From NCBI GenBank assembly GCA_021018995.1, contig CM037590.1, forward strand, positions 87,824,097-87,888,096: a stretch of DNA of 64,000 bases, in the 5' to 3' direction. The notes beneath the pieces are model-generated. The model had not been told where the DNA came from. It saw nothing but the letters and a program-made list of their open reading frames with translations, and searched no databases. The position numbers were made by a program, and so were the translations under genes. Below, one piece after another: positions 10,218-21,220 of the stretch (positions are counted from its first letter, which is position 1; the number at the start of each line of letters is the position of its first letter). This DNA is from Chloranthus sessilifolius. Lineage: Eukaryota; Streptophyta; Magnoliopsida; Chloranthales; Chloranthaceae.

Positions 10218-12337
10218 TGTTGTGGAATTTCAGTGTGCTGATTATTGTGTAATGATAAAAGCAAAATAAAATCAGAGTAAAACAGAGGATGCATTCAGCA
10301 CATCTAAAATATCCTAGGCCTGTAAGATATAGGGCCCTTTGTAGCAAGTTTTAATAAGTAAGGGAATGTCCACAGGGAGATGAGTTTAAAATATGATAAA
10401 TTTTCAGATCTGTGAGAGATCTGGCACCCTAATTAACGCTAAGGAAGCTAAGAAAAAGGGGAGAGGTTAAATAGGGTTGTCACTTGAATTAAACTAAACT
10501 TCTTTAGATGTGAACTACTGAGATCGAATCCAGAGATCTAGATCTTGCAAATAGAAGGATTTAAAAAAAAAAAAAAATAGAAAATGGAGAAGAGCAGCTT
10601 AGAGATTGGTCTCACTGCGATCAGGTTGAGCTGATCATGTTACAGGGGTTCAAAGCACACAAATCCCTTAGCTGGCTACAAGCACAGCTGCCAAGTAGAA
10701 GATTCCACTCTAAACCAAAGGATTTAACTGATCTTAAGGTTATGGTTTGTCCACTTTAATGGTCACATACCATCTTATAGACTTCATCCAATCCAAAGGT
10801 TTATGGTGGAAGAATCCAATTGAAATCGGAGATTGGACTGCTCTTAAAGCTATGACCTGTCCACTTTAATAGTCACAGATCATCCTAGGGAGTTCCTCCA
10901 AACTAAAGGTTTCAACCAGAGCATTAAAACCACTACAGATGCTGCAATTTCTAGGGCACAGACGCAAGAAATTATAGGGATATCAGATCTAGGGAGATCA
11001 GATGGTATCCAAAAGGTCTACCAGTTAAGTGGGTGAGCTGATCAACAGACTCCTCTACATAAATCCGATCGAGCACCAAATGAAACCAAAGGAACTATAG
11101 ATCTGATTAAATCAATAAAAACAATAATTACTTTGTAATAAAACTCGCTCTACAATAGAATGCTCTCAGATTTATAGTCTGTGTAGTAATTAACCCACAA
11201 TAACACTCTCAACCTTACCCAATTACAGATCTAACATCTCTCTTCGCGTATCCTAGGGAATTAGCCAACCATAGTTGGGCTAACAGAGGGAAAATAGAAT
11301 TTCGCTGCAAGCTTTAATCTCGAGAATTTGATCCAAATCTCGATCTCCCCCCATTGCAATTGGGGATCTCCCTATATAGCTTTCTCTCCTATTTTTCCCA
11401 CCAATTTTCCCTTCTAGAAGGTCTTCAGAGTTTGTTAGAGTTTTGTTAGAGCACATGGGTTGGTTAGGGTTTCTTAGGGCATCTTTTGGATCGCCATGCC
11501 GGTCATTAATGTGCCTCGGTTTACGTGTAGTAGGTCACCAAGTTGCAGCGTGTGAATTGTCGATTTTTTTAGAAGTTCTTCACACGATTTTGACAGGTTG
11601 AGGAAGCTTTCGACAGGTTCAAATGGAGCTTTTTGGTCCTTTTGCAAGGTTCTCAGATCTCTTCGATAGGTTTCGATAGGATGAGCCTTCTCTTAGAGCT
11701 TCAGCATTCTCGCCCTCTGCTTGGAGCATTCGACAGATTGGGGAAGCTTTTCGATAGGTTGGAGGACCATTTCGATAGGTTCCGCTCCCGCGTCTCCATC
11801 TCGTTAAGTTTAGGAAACCATTTGATAGGTTCAGGAAACCATTCAATAGATTCCTCTTACACCTTAGGCAGGCTTTCGATAGGATGGTTCCTCCTTTCTT
11901 TTAGCTGCTCGATAGGTTCTTGGATCCTATCGAACTCCTCAATCCACATGAATCCATTCTTCTTCTGCCTTTAGATCCTATCATAACCTTTCCAACTGCA
12001 CGAATTCCCTCTTTCTTTACTTTCAGCTCTTATCGAAGTCTTCAAATGACCTCTTGATAGGATATTTTCAGCCTATTTTCACTTCCTTCTCCTTACCCTG
12101 TTGTAGCCATGAGCTCCAAGGGCCTAATGGTGTGCAGCCCTCTTGTGTGCCATTGTTGGGTCTGCACTGTGCTGAGAGATGGACTTCTTTGTGTGGCATT
12201 CTTGAGTGGTTTTCTGCATTTTTCCTATCTTTTATTGCTATCTACAAAACAGGCTCAACAGAGGTTTATTAATATGCTCACAGGTCCATCAAAGGTCAGG
12301 TTAAGGGGTGAAAACTGACATTTTTCACTACTTAACA
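10218..12337 (-). repeat. Element B 3' LTR (2120 bp)
   Basis: It starts (plus reading) TGTTGTGGAATTT and ends CTTAACA. In transcript orientation the motif-rich U3 (12060 down to 11590) comes first, then a TATA-type box at 11373-11378, then the leader with two 32-nt hairpins (10852-10883 and 10742-10773). TCGA(T/C)AGGTT words at 11731, 11752 and 11773 are 21 bp apart; those at 11823 and 11844 are also 21 bp apart. Some CG have decayed to TG. A pure A run lies at about 10561-10577. Confidence 0.92.
11373..11378 (-). promoter_or_regulatory. Putative TATA box of LTR B
   Basis: TATATA lies in 'gctatatagggagatcc' on the minus strand, downstream of the motif cluster. The equivalent in the other LTR is at 36588-36593. 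The exact transcription start cannot be read. Confidence 0.5.
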
Positions 12338-12375
12338 CACCCCCAAACCTAAGCTTTGCTAGTCCCTGAGCAAAG
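12338..12375 (-). promoter_or_regulatory. Element B polypurine tract with abutting hairpin
   Basis: The minus-strand PPT aggtttgggggtg (12338-12350) touches the LTR. Three bases away is a hairpin with arms CTTTGCT and AGCAAAG (12369-12375 and 12354-12360) and an 8-nt loop ending GGGACT. The PPT primes plus-strand DNA synthesis. The same arrangement exists in C, D and F. Confidence 0.85.
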
Positions 12376-14690
12376 GAAAATTAAAGAAGAATAAAATTGC
12401 CACTTTCGTAGGGATCACGGATGCATTTAACATGTGCATCAAGCCTTTTTAAACCCCTAGGTGATCCCTAGTGGAGGAGTGAAGTCTCCTGAGGGTTTTC
12501 AGTGAAGGTACCCACAAACTTCTCCGATAAAGTGAGTTAATAGTAGTGCATCTTGCTAAAACCGAGTTTTAGTAAATAGAATAAATTTACATCATGTCTT
12601 TTCAATTCATTAGAGAAATTTCAACAGGAAAAAAAATCAGTTCACAACTTGAAAGTCTGCTATGATCCTTCACCATCACTCAGCTCATGCCAAGGCATTT
12701 CTCCTAAAAATTAATGCATGGCTCACCTTTCACTTGAGAATTCTGTATTGATACTACCCTCATCAAATTGGATTTCAGACCCAAGTCTCACCAGGGCTGT
12801 CCACTCACAAAAAAAAAAAATGAAGGGTGTAGAATTTCACACAGCTCAAGAGCAGTTACAGCCCTCAAATAGGGCAGCAAGCATGAGCACAGGCATTGCT
12901 CTAATTCCTAAAAATTTTCTAGCTCTTTACACCATAGATTAAACAACTCTTTATCTCCACATGACTGCTCAATTCATTTCAGATCTGTAAGGTCTTTTTA
13001 TTGGGTTGTAATGTGGCTTAGGGATGAGGTTTGTAAAAGAATGAAAGGATAAAAGGGATTCATATTGAGAAATCAGTAAATCATTTCAGCACAATTTCAT
13101 CTACTTGTTGAACTTGCAGATCTGAAGTGGCCAGTCTCTAATCCTCATTTCAATCTTTCAATGAAGTGACTTCTCTTTCTCATTCTTTTTTTTTTTTTTT
13201 TTTTTAAATTGGAATGCCACAATACCACCAACTGTGCTTTTCAACCAATCATCGAATCTTGCTCCTCTAACCTTACTTCTCCTTCTATCTCCTGATTCCT
13301 CAGATCGAGAGTGGACTGAAATAGGTCTGGGGTTTTGGGTTCAAATTTTCTAATTTTTATCAAAGAAAAATTGAGATTTTAAAGGCTCAAATGGTGTGTA
13401 TCAAGGGCAGTTCAAAGGTGGGAACATTTTAGGCTCAAACTGTCCAAAGGATGGCCTTACTTCATGTCCTCAATGTCATAAATGCTGTCAAGCGGTTTCA
13501 ACTTAGATTTGCCTAACTTCTAGTGATCAAAACTGGATCCAATCAGTCCTTAGAGTAGAAAAATTACCAAGACACTCTTCAAAGAAAAAAAATTCAGGCC
13601 CAAATCTCACAAGGTATAGTCTTCATCAAATCTTCTGGGGTGTATCCTTACAGTTTTCTCTCATTTCAGGTTTACTAAACATTAAATTTTTGAAAATTCT
13701 TGACATTTGCTTCATGAAGAAAGTTAAAACTACAGCTCATTTCAGTTTCAAAAAGTTTTTAATTTCCTCTTTTCAAAAAAAAATTCAAGTGAGAATATAC
13801 TCTGATTAATTCCAAACACTCCTTTTTAGCCTAGCTGCACTATTATTCACTCATTTCATTGGCATACCTGCCATACCACCAAACCTAAATTAAACAGTGT
13901 CCTCACTGTTGGAAGCATGGTAGGAAGAACATAAGTAAGACATAATATTAGAAAAGAAAGAGACACAAAAGGTGAAAGCATACAAGCACAGATAATATTA
14001 AAAAGACATTGTATTGGAAATAACACACTACAAATCTGAGATTTATCGCTACAGAATAACAAAATCTGGCACAGGGATATCCTCCTCCCGCTTATGATGC
14101 AAGAGGAACTGCAAGCCAGGATGGGGGGAAGAAAAGGAAAAAGAATGATGAGTCAGGGGGCAGGGGGTGGGGTGCTGGTGGAGGAAGGAGGTGGGGATGC
14201 CGGAGGCTAGGTCTTCTGTCTCTGCTTCTCCCGCTTGTTCTTTTTCCTTTCCTCCTTGGCGAAGATTCTTTGTACCTCTTCGTATTCATCCTAGAGAAAT
14301 TGGAGAGGGTCAGGCTCGACCGGTGGTGGCCGTGGTGGCCAGACCGGGTAGAACATGGTCGACAAGTCTTGAGGTTTGTCGTCGGCCATGAGTGCGGGAT
14401 GGTAGGGTTGCACGAATCAAGGGGAAATGGACATGGAAAAGCTGGACGAGGCTGATATTTAAAGATCATGGGCGTTGGAATATGAATCGGTACAATAAAT
14501 TTTTGCATTCTTCCAGGCTGAAAGTGAAAGTGGGAATAAATGGAGCGGTGGTTGCTGTGTGGGAAATAGAGTGTGGACTTTTAGGAGTGGTAGTTAAGTC
14601 AAGAAAGTATGCGCAATGAATGCTGAGACCCCAAGTTGTGGATAAGAATGAACACGTGCACGGATAGTGGGAAGGGACTGTCCTATCGAA
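12376..14690 (-). other. Element B 3' UTR and region where a 3' ORF would lie
   Basis: It includes the conserved block 12397-12519 (also in C, D and F; centred on 'ctccactagggatcacctag') and an internal hairpin plus PPT-like tract at 13875-13910. No transposon-protein core is found. Two short minus-strand relics remain: MADDKPQDLSTMFYPVW from 14390, ended by a stop after about 32 codons, then in the same region a Lys/Arg/Glu-rich stretch DEYEEVQRIFAKEERKK. A TATTTAAA sequence sits at 14456-14463. A poly-T run lies at about 13186-13205. Confidence 0.6.
13875..13910 (-). promoter_or_regulatory. Internal hairpin and degenerate second PPT (B)
   Basis: The hairpin arms AACAGTG and CACTGTT enclose AGGA (transcript sense; 13893-13910), followed by a decayed tract aggtttggtgg at 13875-13886. 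The equivalent sites in C, D and F are listed separately. Confidence 0.65.
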
Positions 14691-15010
14691 AGGTTATAGA
14701 GAATGAAAGATGATTTCGATAGGATGAGGTGAGTGATTTCGATAGGTCAAGGCTTCCTGTCGAAATCATAGCAAATGAGACTTTCCAATGGAATGATTAG
14801 ATAGGATTCCGATAGATAGAGTCATCCTTTCGATAGGTATTTGGTGGGTGATCTATCATTTCGATAGGTTCCAGATAGGTATCCAGAACCTATCGAAACC
14901 TTCTTTCTGTCTCTCTGATCCTATCGAAGAGTTGATTTTAGCTATCGACCAGTATCAGTGCCTATCGAAAATTTCATAGAACCTATCGAAATCATCGACT
15001 ATCCTCACGA
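14690..15010 (-). promoter_or_regulatory. Element B motif cluster between INT and the 3' region (TCGATAGG)
   Basis: At least ten TTTCGATAGG or CCTATCGAAA words in both orientations lie in 320 bp, for example at 14717, 14740, 14831, 14862, 14961 and 14982. Spacing is often 21-23 bp. The cluster sits at the place where a promoter for the 3' ORF would be in related elements. Confidence 0.75.
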
Positions 15011-15259
15011 AAAGTGCAATTAAACTATCGGAAGGTCTCAAAAGTCCAATGACTTTGCGCTTCAGCGCAAGTCTCAGCATCAAGCAAACTCCTACTGCTC
15101 TGCTAAAATTTATTTATTTACCTTATAAACATGCTTCCATGATCTCTAAACTGCAAGCATTATCAAGATGACACCCTACCCCTAGCATGGCAATGTACAT
15201 GAACAAACTATCAAGACAAAATGAAATATGATACATATCATACACAATGAACTCGGGTG

Positions 15260-16490
15260 TTAAACTGAAGGGCCCTGAAGATCAATGGTCTCCATAGGCT
15301 CAAGAATATTTTCAATACAAATTTTTAGCCTTTGACCATTGACTTTCATGGTTCGACCATCTCTAGGGTCCGTGATTTCTACAGCCCCAGATAGGGAAAC
15401 ATGTACAACTGTGAAAGGTCCCTCCCATCTGGAATGCAACTTTCCTGGAAAGAATTTCAATCTAGAGTTGAACATTCATACCTTGTCATTTGTCCTGAAT
15501 TATTTTCGTAGAAATGTCTTTCATGAAAGGCTTTGGTCTTCTCCTTGTAAATTCGGGCATTTGCATAAGCTTCTAATCGCTGCTCATCCAGCTCAGATAA
15601 CTGGAGTTTCCTATATATACCAGCACAGTTTAATTCAGAATTTATTTCTCTAATAGCCCAGTATGCTTTGTGTTCTAACTCAACAGGCAAGTGGCATGCC
15701 TTTCCATAAACTAGTCTGAATGGGGACATACCTTTGGGGGTTTTATAGGCAGTCCTATAAGCCCATAAGGCATCTGTCAATTTTATAGACCAGTCCCTCC
15801 TGTCAGTTCTCACAGTCTTCTCTAGAATATGTTTAATTTTCCTGTTGAAAATCTCTACTTGCTCACTGGTTTTTAGGTGGTAGGGGGTGGCTACTCTGTG
15901 AGTCATAGAGTATTTTTCCATCAGTTTATCAAAAGGTTTATTACAGAAGTGGCTCCCCCCATCACTAATAATAGCTTTGGGGATGCCAAACCTCGAGAAG
16001 ATGTTGTCTTTTAAAATTTTAATGACAACCTTGTGGTCATTTGTTCTTGTAGCTATGGCCTCTACCCATTTGGACACATAGTCCACAGCTACAAGGATGA
16101 AATTATATCCATAGGAGGGTGGAAAAGATCCCATAAAATTGATTCCCCAAATGTCAAACAATTCAACAACAAGTATAGGTTGCAAAGGCATGGAGTTTCT
16201 CTTTGTAATGCTTCCCATTTGTTGGCATCGAGGACAAGCTTTACAATGCTGTTGGGCATCTTTGAACAGAGTAGGCCAGTAAAAACCACTTTGAAGCACA
16301 TTCATCGTAGTCTTGTTACCACTGAAGTGGCCCTCACAAGCCTGTTCATGGCACATGGTTAGAATATTTTTGAACTCGGTCTCAGGTACACAACGTCTTA
16401 TCACCTGATCTGCACAATACTTAAAGAGGTAGGGATCCTCCCACATGTAATATCAAATCTGTGAGAAGAACAGACTTCTATCATCCTTAT
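15260..16490 (-). pseudogene. Element B integrase
   Basis: A 329-codon stretch (15457-16446) holds the zinc-binding part ([10 protein letters not shown] ... CKACPRCQQ), the first core Asp in VAVDYVSKW, the second in IISDGGSHF, and the third acidic site in [11 protein letters not shown], followed by [13 protein letters not shown] and [18 protein letters not shown]. The C-terminal part with RWEGPF (GPY/F motif) is in another frame (15260-15475) and ends METIDLQGPSV. A frameshift near 15480 separates them, and there is a stop upstream near 16450. It is the best-preserved integrase on the minus strand. Confidence 0.88.
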
Positions 16491-17090
16491 TCTAATGTGG
16501 AGGGATCCTTCCCACAACAAGGTAGTTTACTATATTGGCAAACCAGGGCACACTTATCTGTACAGTAAAAAGTTGCTCATCTAGGAAAGACTCATTGATG
16601 GGCAAGCTCTCTGTTCCAGCTTCTGGGATCCTTGACAAATGGTCAACAACCACATTCTTAACTCCCTTCTTGTCTTTAATCTCTAAGTTGAATTCCTGCA
16701 AAAGAAGAATTTATCTAATTAGTCTTGCTTTTGCTTCCTTCTTGGACAAGAGGTACTTCAAGGCTACGTGGTCAGTAAACACAGTGATTTTTTATCCCAG
16801 CACATAAGACCTGAATTTCTCCAAGGCAAATACAATGGCTAACAACTCCTTCTCAGTCGTGGTGTAATTCAATTGAGCATCAACCATTGATTTACTAGCA
16901 TATGCTACCACACATGGAGCCTTGTCTCTTCTTTGGCCCAAAACTGCACCAATGGCGAAGTCTGATGTATCACACATCAACTTGAATGGCAGAGAAAAAT
17001 CAGGGGCTTGCAAGATAGGAGCTATAGTCAAACAAGTCTTTAATAGTTAAAAAGTAGCAAGGCATTAATCATTGAACTCAAAGGGGACCC
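16491..17090 (-). pseudogene. Element B RNase H
   Basis: Pieces at 16792-17031 ([36 protein letters not shown]) and 16492-16701 ([20 protein letters not shown]) show the RNase H core and its link to integrase. 'CDTSD' has Thr where other copies have Ala. The VFTDH strand falls at the break near 16790, where a frameshift occurs. Confidence 0.85.
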
Positions 17091-17639
17091 CCTGGCACAA
17101 TAGGTGGCAAAGAGGCTTGGAGATTTTGCTGAAGTCCTTGATGAACCTCCTATAGAACCCAACATGGCCTAAGAATGACCTAACTTGCTTGACAGTTTTG
17201 GGAGGGGGCAAATGTGCAATTAAGTCAATCTTAGCCTGATCAACCTCTATTCCTTTATGAGATACAACATGTCCTAGGACAGTGCCTTGAGTCACCATGA
17301 AGTGACTCTTTTCCCAACTCAAAACTAGGTTGGTCTCCTCACACCTTTATAGTACAGAGCTGAGATGATGTAGGCATTGGCCAAAATCATCTCCATAAAT
17401 GGAGAAATCGTCCATGAAGATCTCTAAAACCTTGTCCATCATGTCAGAGAAGATGGCATACATACATCTTTAGAAAGTGGCAGGTGCATTACACAGCCCA
17501 AATGGTATCCTTCTGTATGCAAAGGTTCCAAATGGGCATGTGAATGTGGTTTTTTCTTGGTCTTGGGGGTAGACAGGGATCTGATTGTACCCTGAATATC
17601 CATCAAGAAAACAATAATAGGCCTTGCCTGCCAACTTGT
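17065..17639 (-). pseudogene. Element B reverse transcriptase, 3' part (split by C)
   Basis: It begins exactly at the C insertion (17639) with KLAGKAYYCFLDGYSGYNQI and continues FTCPFGTFAYRRIPFGLCNAPATF, then a stop near 17470 (a Gln codon changed to stop), FMDDFSIYG, a stop near 17347, and WEKSHFMVTQGTVLGHVV, QVRSFLGHVGFYRRFIKDFSK (17065-17322). The other part of the same gene lies at 31942-32680. Confidence 0.88.
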
Positions 17640-19510
17640 TGTTGGCTTCTCTAGTGTGCATGATTTATTTGTGTTTTGAAAATAGATTTGCAACTGCTAA
17701 GTTATATTGAATGTGGAACATTAAAAAGAGTAAAGAAATATCAGCACAGAGAGAAGTGAATTAGCCTGCAAGATCAGGGCCAATTGTAGCAAGTTTTAAA
17801 TGTAAATGAGTAAAAGATCGTCCACAGAGAATTTGTTTAAAATGCAAGATAAACCTCCACATCTGAGCTACCAGATCTGGCCTCTTATCCTATCTACAGA
17901 GCACATAAGATGGGAGGTTGAATTTGTCACATTAACTAAATGATAAAAGTAAAAGTTAAACTAAATGATCCAGATCTAAGTTGGGGGAATTTTGATGTAA
18001 ACTTATAAAAAATGGAGAAATAATATCTAACTTTGATTTGGTCCTTGAAACAAAATGAGAATGACTGCAGATCAAATGAGAGATGATCCAATCTTCATCT
18101 GGCTACAAGCACAGATGTAAGAGAAATAAATCTAACTCAAGGATTAGATTTAGGCTTATGGCTATGGTCTATCCACTTCAATGGCCACAAACCATCCAAT
18201 AGTCTTTAATCTAAACTCTTAATTTAGAACAAGAAATATCACTACAAATGCTGCGAGAGATTAGGTTACAAACACTAATTCCCACAGGGTTAATGAATCA
18301 CGGGAAATTGCATGAAAAACAGTAAATCTAAAGGAGTCTAGTGCAATAAGGAGATCAGAGGGAACCCTTAACATGAATCCAATTGAGAATGTACGGTTTA
18401 CAGCAACCTTTTCAAATTCACCATTACAATTACAGAGCATAGCTTAAACAGCTCTCAGATTTGTAGTCTTGAATACAATTCTCTTTTGAATTACAGAGGT
18501 ATCTCACAGCTCTCAATTGCAAGTAAAAGTTAGGCTATTACAGGGGTTTCAGACAAACTAGCTTATTTGGAAATGGGGGAGTAGGAATGAAACTCAAAAT
18601 CTGGATACCCAAATTGGGCAAATGGTTCATCTATTTATAGTTTTCCCCAGGTCTAGCTCATATGCGTATCGAACAATCAGAAGTGCTCAAATCTGTATCA
18701 ACCAATGGTAGTCGAGCACAAGGATCCAGATCTATTCTGGCCAATCAGAATTGCTCGATCTGGTTCAGCCAATCAGGCGACATAAGCATCAATTCTGTTA
18801 TGCAATTTGAAAATCTATTAGAGCTTCTAGAAGTTCCCGCCAAGTGATTTCATCTCCGGGTGCTCACATGGGATGGAATATGCCTTCGCTTCATGCTTAG
18901 AATCTTCTGGAATGTCCCTAGGTTTTTAAATGCATTGGGACGCATGAAAAAGATTACTGAATTACCCTTGCAAAAGCTAGGAATCTTCAGAATACCATTT
19001 CGCATAGTTTAGGGGACTTTTCACAAGGTACTGTGACTCCTGAAGCTCTTTTCGTAAAGTTCAGGTTCTGTTCGCAAGGAGTTCTCTTCTTTTCGAATAG
19101 GTCAATCATCCTTTCGAAGAGTTCTGGTGCTCTTCGAAAACTAAGCCTGGAGCTTTTAGTTCTTTTCGCAGAGTTCAGGTTCTTTTCGATATGTTCAGAT
19201 TCTTTTCGAAAAGACTTTCATGATGCATTTTTTTCTATTCGAATTGCTCCACATTTCTTTTCTGGGTTGAGACCAGGTCTTTGCCTCTTCAGTTTAGGCA
19301 TTTTGACAGCTAGTGAGGTTGTCCCTTCTCTTTCTTCCTTTGGATCGACATGGATTATCATCTTTTTGGCACTTTTAGGCTGCTTTCATGGTTAAGCCTG
19401 TCTTTATTGTTAGCTGTAACACAAGCACTTAAAACACTTATTTAGTTCTCTCAACGGTCTATCAAGGCCTAGGTTAAAGGGTGGAAAATGGTATTTTCTA
19501 GTTCTCAACA
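17640..19510 (-). repeat. Element C 3' LTR (1871 bp)
   Basis: It starts TGTTGGCTTCTC and ends TTCTCAACA. In transcript sense, U3 carries TTCGAAAAG-type words whose CG bases fall at 19053, 19073, 19094, 19115, 19135, 19167, 19187 and 19207, that is at 20-21 bp steps with one gap of 32. A TATAAATA box is at 18632-18639 (minus). A 32-nt hairpin lies at 18174-18195 onward in the leader half. Confidence 0.93.
18632..18639 (-). promoter_or_regulatory. Putative TATA box of LTR C
   Basis: TATAAATA on the minus strand, about 400 bp downstream of the TTCGAA motif cluster. The copy in the other LTR is at 31060-31067. Confidence 0.55.
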
Positions 19511-19548
19511 CACCCCCAAACCTAAGCTTTGCTAGTCCCTTAGCAAAG
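19511..19548 (-). promoter_or_regulatory. Element C polypurine tract with abutting hairpin
   Basis: PPT aggtttgggggtg (19511-19523) touches the LTR, and 3 bp away CTTTGCT/AGCAAAG arms (19542-19548 and 19527-19533) enclose an 8-nt loop. Confidence 0.85.
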
Positions 19549-21220
19549 TCAAAATTAAAAACAGAATAAAAGGCCACCTTTGTAGAGAACACAGTTGCAT
19601 TTAGGATATAGAACAAGCCTTTTAAACCGCTAGGTGATCCCTAGTGGAGGAGAGAAGTCTCCTGAGGGTTTTCATGAAGGTACCCACAAACTTCTCAATA
19701 AATCGCTGAAGATCAATGCAGTTCATTAAAGCAAACTTTCATCCAATCGATTATTCACACTTGCATCACCATGTTGTAAGAAGATTTTCAAGAAAACATC
19801 GGTTCAAAACTAAAATTCTGTAATTCCTTTTACCATTCACTCAATTTGTGTCAAAAAGTTATTTACAAGAAAATTAATGAACACTTGCCTTCTATTTGAG
19901 AATCCACTTTGATGTTACCCCAAATAAGTCGATTTCAAACCCAACTCTCACCGTTTTCACTCAACATGTAAGTAAGAGGGTTGTACTATTTCACACGGCT
20001 CAAGAGCGATTCTGACCTAAATAGGACTGTAAGCATGAGCATAGGCATTGCTTTTTAGTTCTAAATTCACTGCTCTTTTCACCATAGATTACACAAATCC
20101 TTATCTCCATGTGACAGCTCAATCCATCATTGATCAGTAAGGACTTTAACTTGGGTTGTAATGTGGCTTATGGGTGAAATTTATCAAGAATAAAGGGGTG
20201 GAATGGAGTTCAAAATTGAGAAGTCAGTCAAGGCAAGGAGGTGATAGACACACCTTCTTTAATTCAGCACAATTTCATCTTCTTCTTTGAATTTCCAGAG
20301 CCAAAGTGGCCATCTTTTTCTCTTTCTTTTTCAAACTTCCAATGAAATGCCTTCTTTTTTTTTTTTTTTTTTTCAAAGCAACATTGACTGGAATGCCACA
20401 TTTCTTCTACTGATACATCATTGCCTTCAATTATTTTTTTACCAAACTGTTACCCAACTCACCTTTCTTCAGCTTTCTTTCCTTTTCCTTCTGAATTCTC
20501 AAAGTGAGGGTTAGGCTAAATGAGGTTGATGAGGGTTCAAAGAAATCTTGGATGTATAAAGCTCAAATGGTGTGTATCAAGGGCAGTTTTAAAAGGTGGG
20601 GATTTTTGAAGTTCAAACTGTTCAAAAGGAGGCCTTACATCATGTCTTTAATATCCTAATTGCTGTCAAATTATTTCAATTTGGATATGTGTAACTTCTA
20701 ATGAAAGTAAGCAGGTTCAATCAGTCCCTAGAGCAGAAAAAAATTGCCAATTCATACCTCCAAAGAATACATTTCAGGCCCAAATCTCACTGGGTGTGGT
20801 TTTCTATCAAATTCCTGAGGTATATCATCACTGTTTTCTCTCTGTTTAGGTTTACTAAAACATCAATTTTCTTTTGGAAATTTTCTGGCATTCACTTCAT
20901 GAAAGTATTAGAATTACACTAGAAATTAATTTCAAAAAGTTTTTAACTTCCTTATTTTTCAAAACAACAGGTGTGAAATTACTTCATTTTCAAAAATTCC
21001 ACTGATCATAAGCTGCATTGATGTTAACTCAATTATTGACATTTCTGCCACACCCCCAAACCTAAGGGGAGCAGGGTCCTCACTGGTCCAAAGCAAAGAA
21101 AAGAAGCAATCAAGCAGGAATCATAATGGCAAGAAGAAAGTACAGAAATGCACAGTAATTACACAAGAAAAACCAGAATTTTATATTACAAACTCATAAC
21201 ACAGATAAGTACAATGTGAT
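19549..21220 (-). other. Element C 3' UTR
   Basis: About 1.7 kb without a gene. The block 19570-19691 is conserved with B, D and F. The rest (poly-T near 20349-20373, 'ggtgtgtatcaagggcagtt' near 20570) is shared with B and D. An internal hairpin and perfect second PPT lie at 21051-21086. Short ORFs are AT-rich chance frames. Confidence 0.8.
21051..21086 (-). promoter_or_regulatory. Internal second polypurine tract with hairpin (C)
   Basis: The minus strand reads CCAGTG-AGGA-CCCTG (21072-21086), then aggtttgggggtg (21051-21063), identical to the 3' PPT but about 1.5 kb upstream of it. It is just downstream of the 3' ORF stop. Confidence 0.75.

Noticed and set aside
14092-14508. 138-codon Pro/Ser-rich minus-strand ORF in B
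   Set aside because: Out of frame with the short relic (MADDKPQ...) that looks more natural; no similarity to the 3' ORF core, so it was not called a gene.
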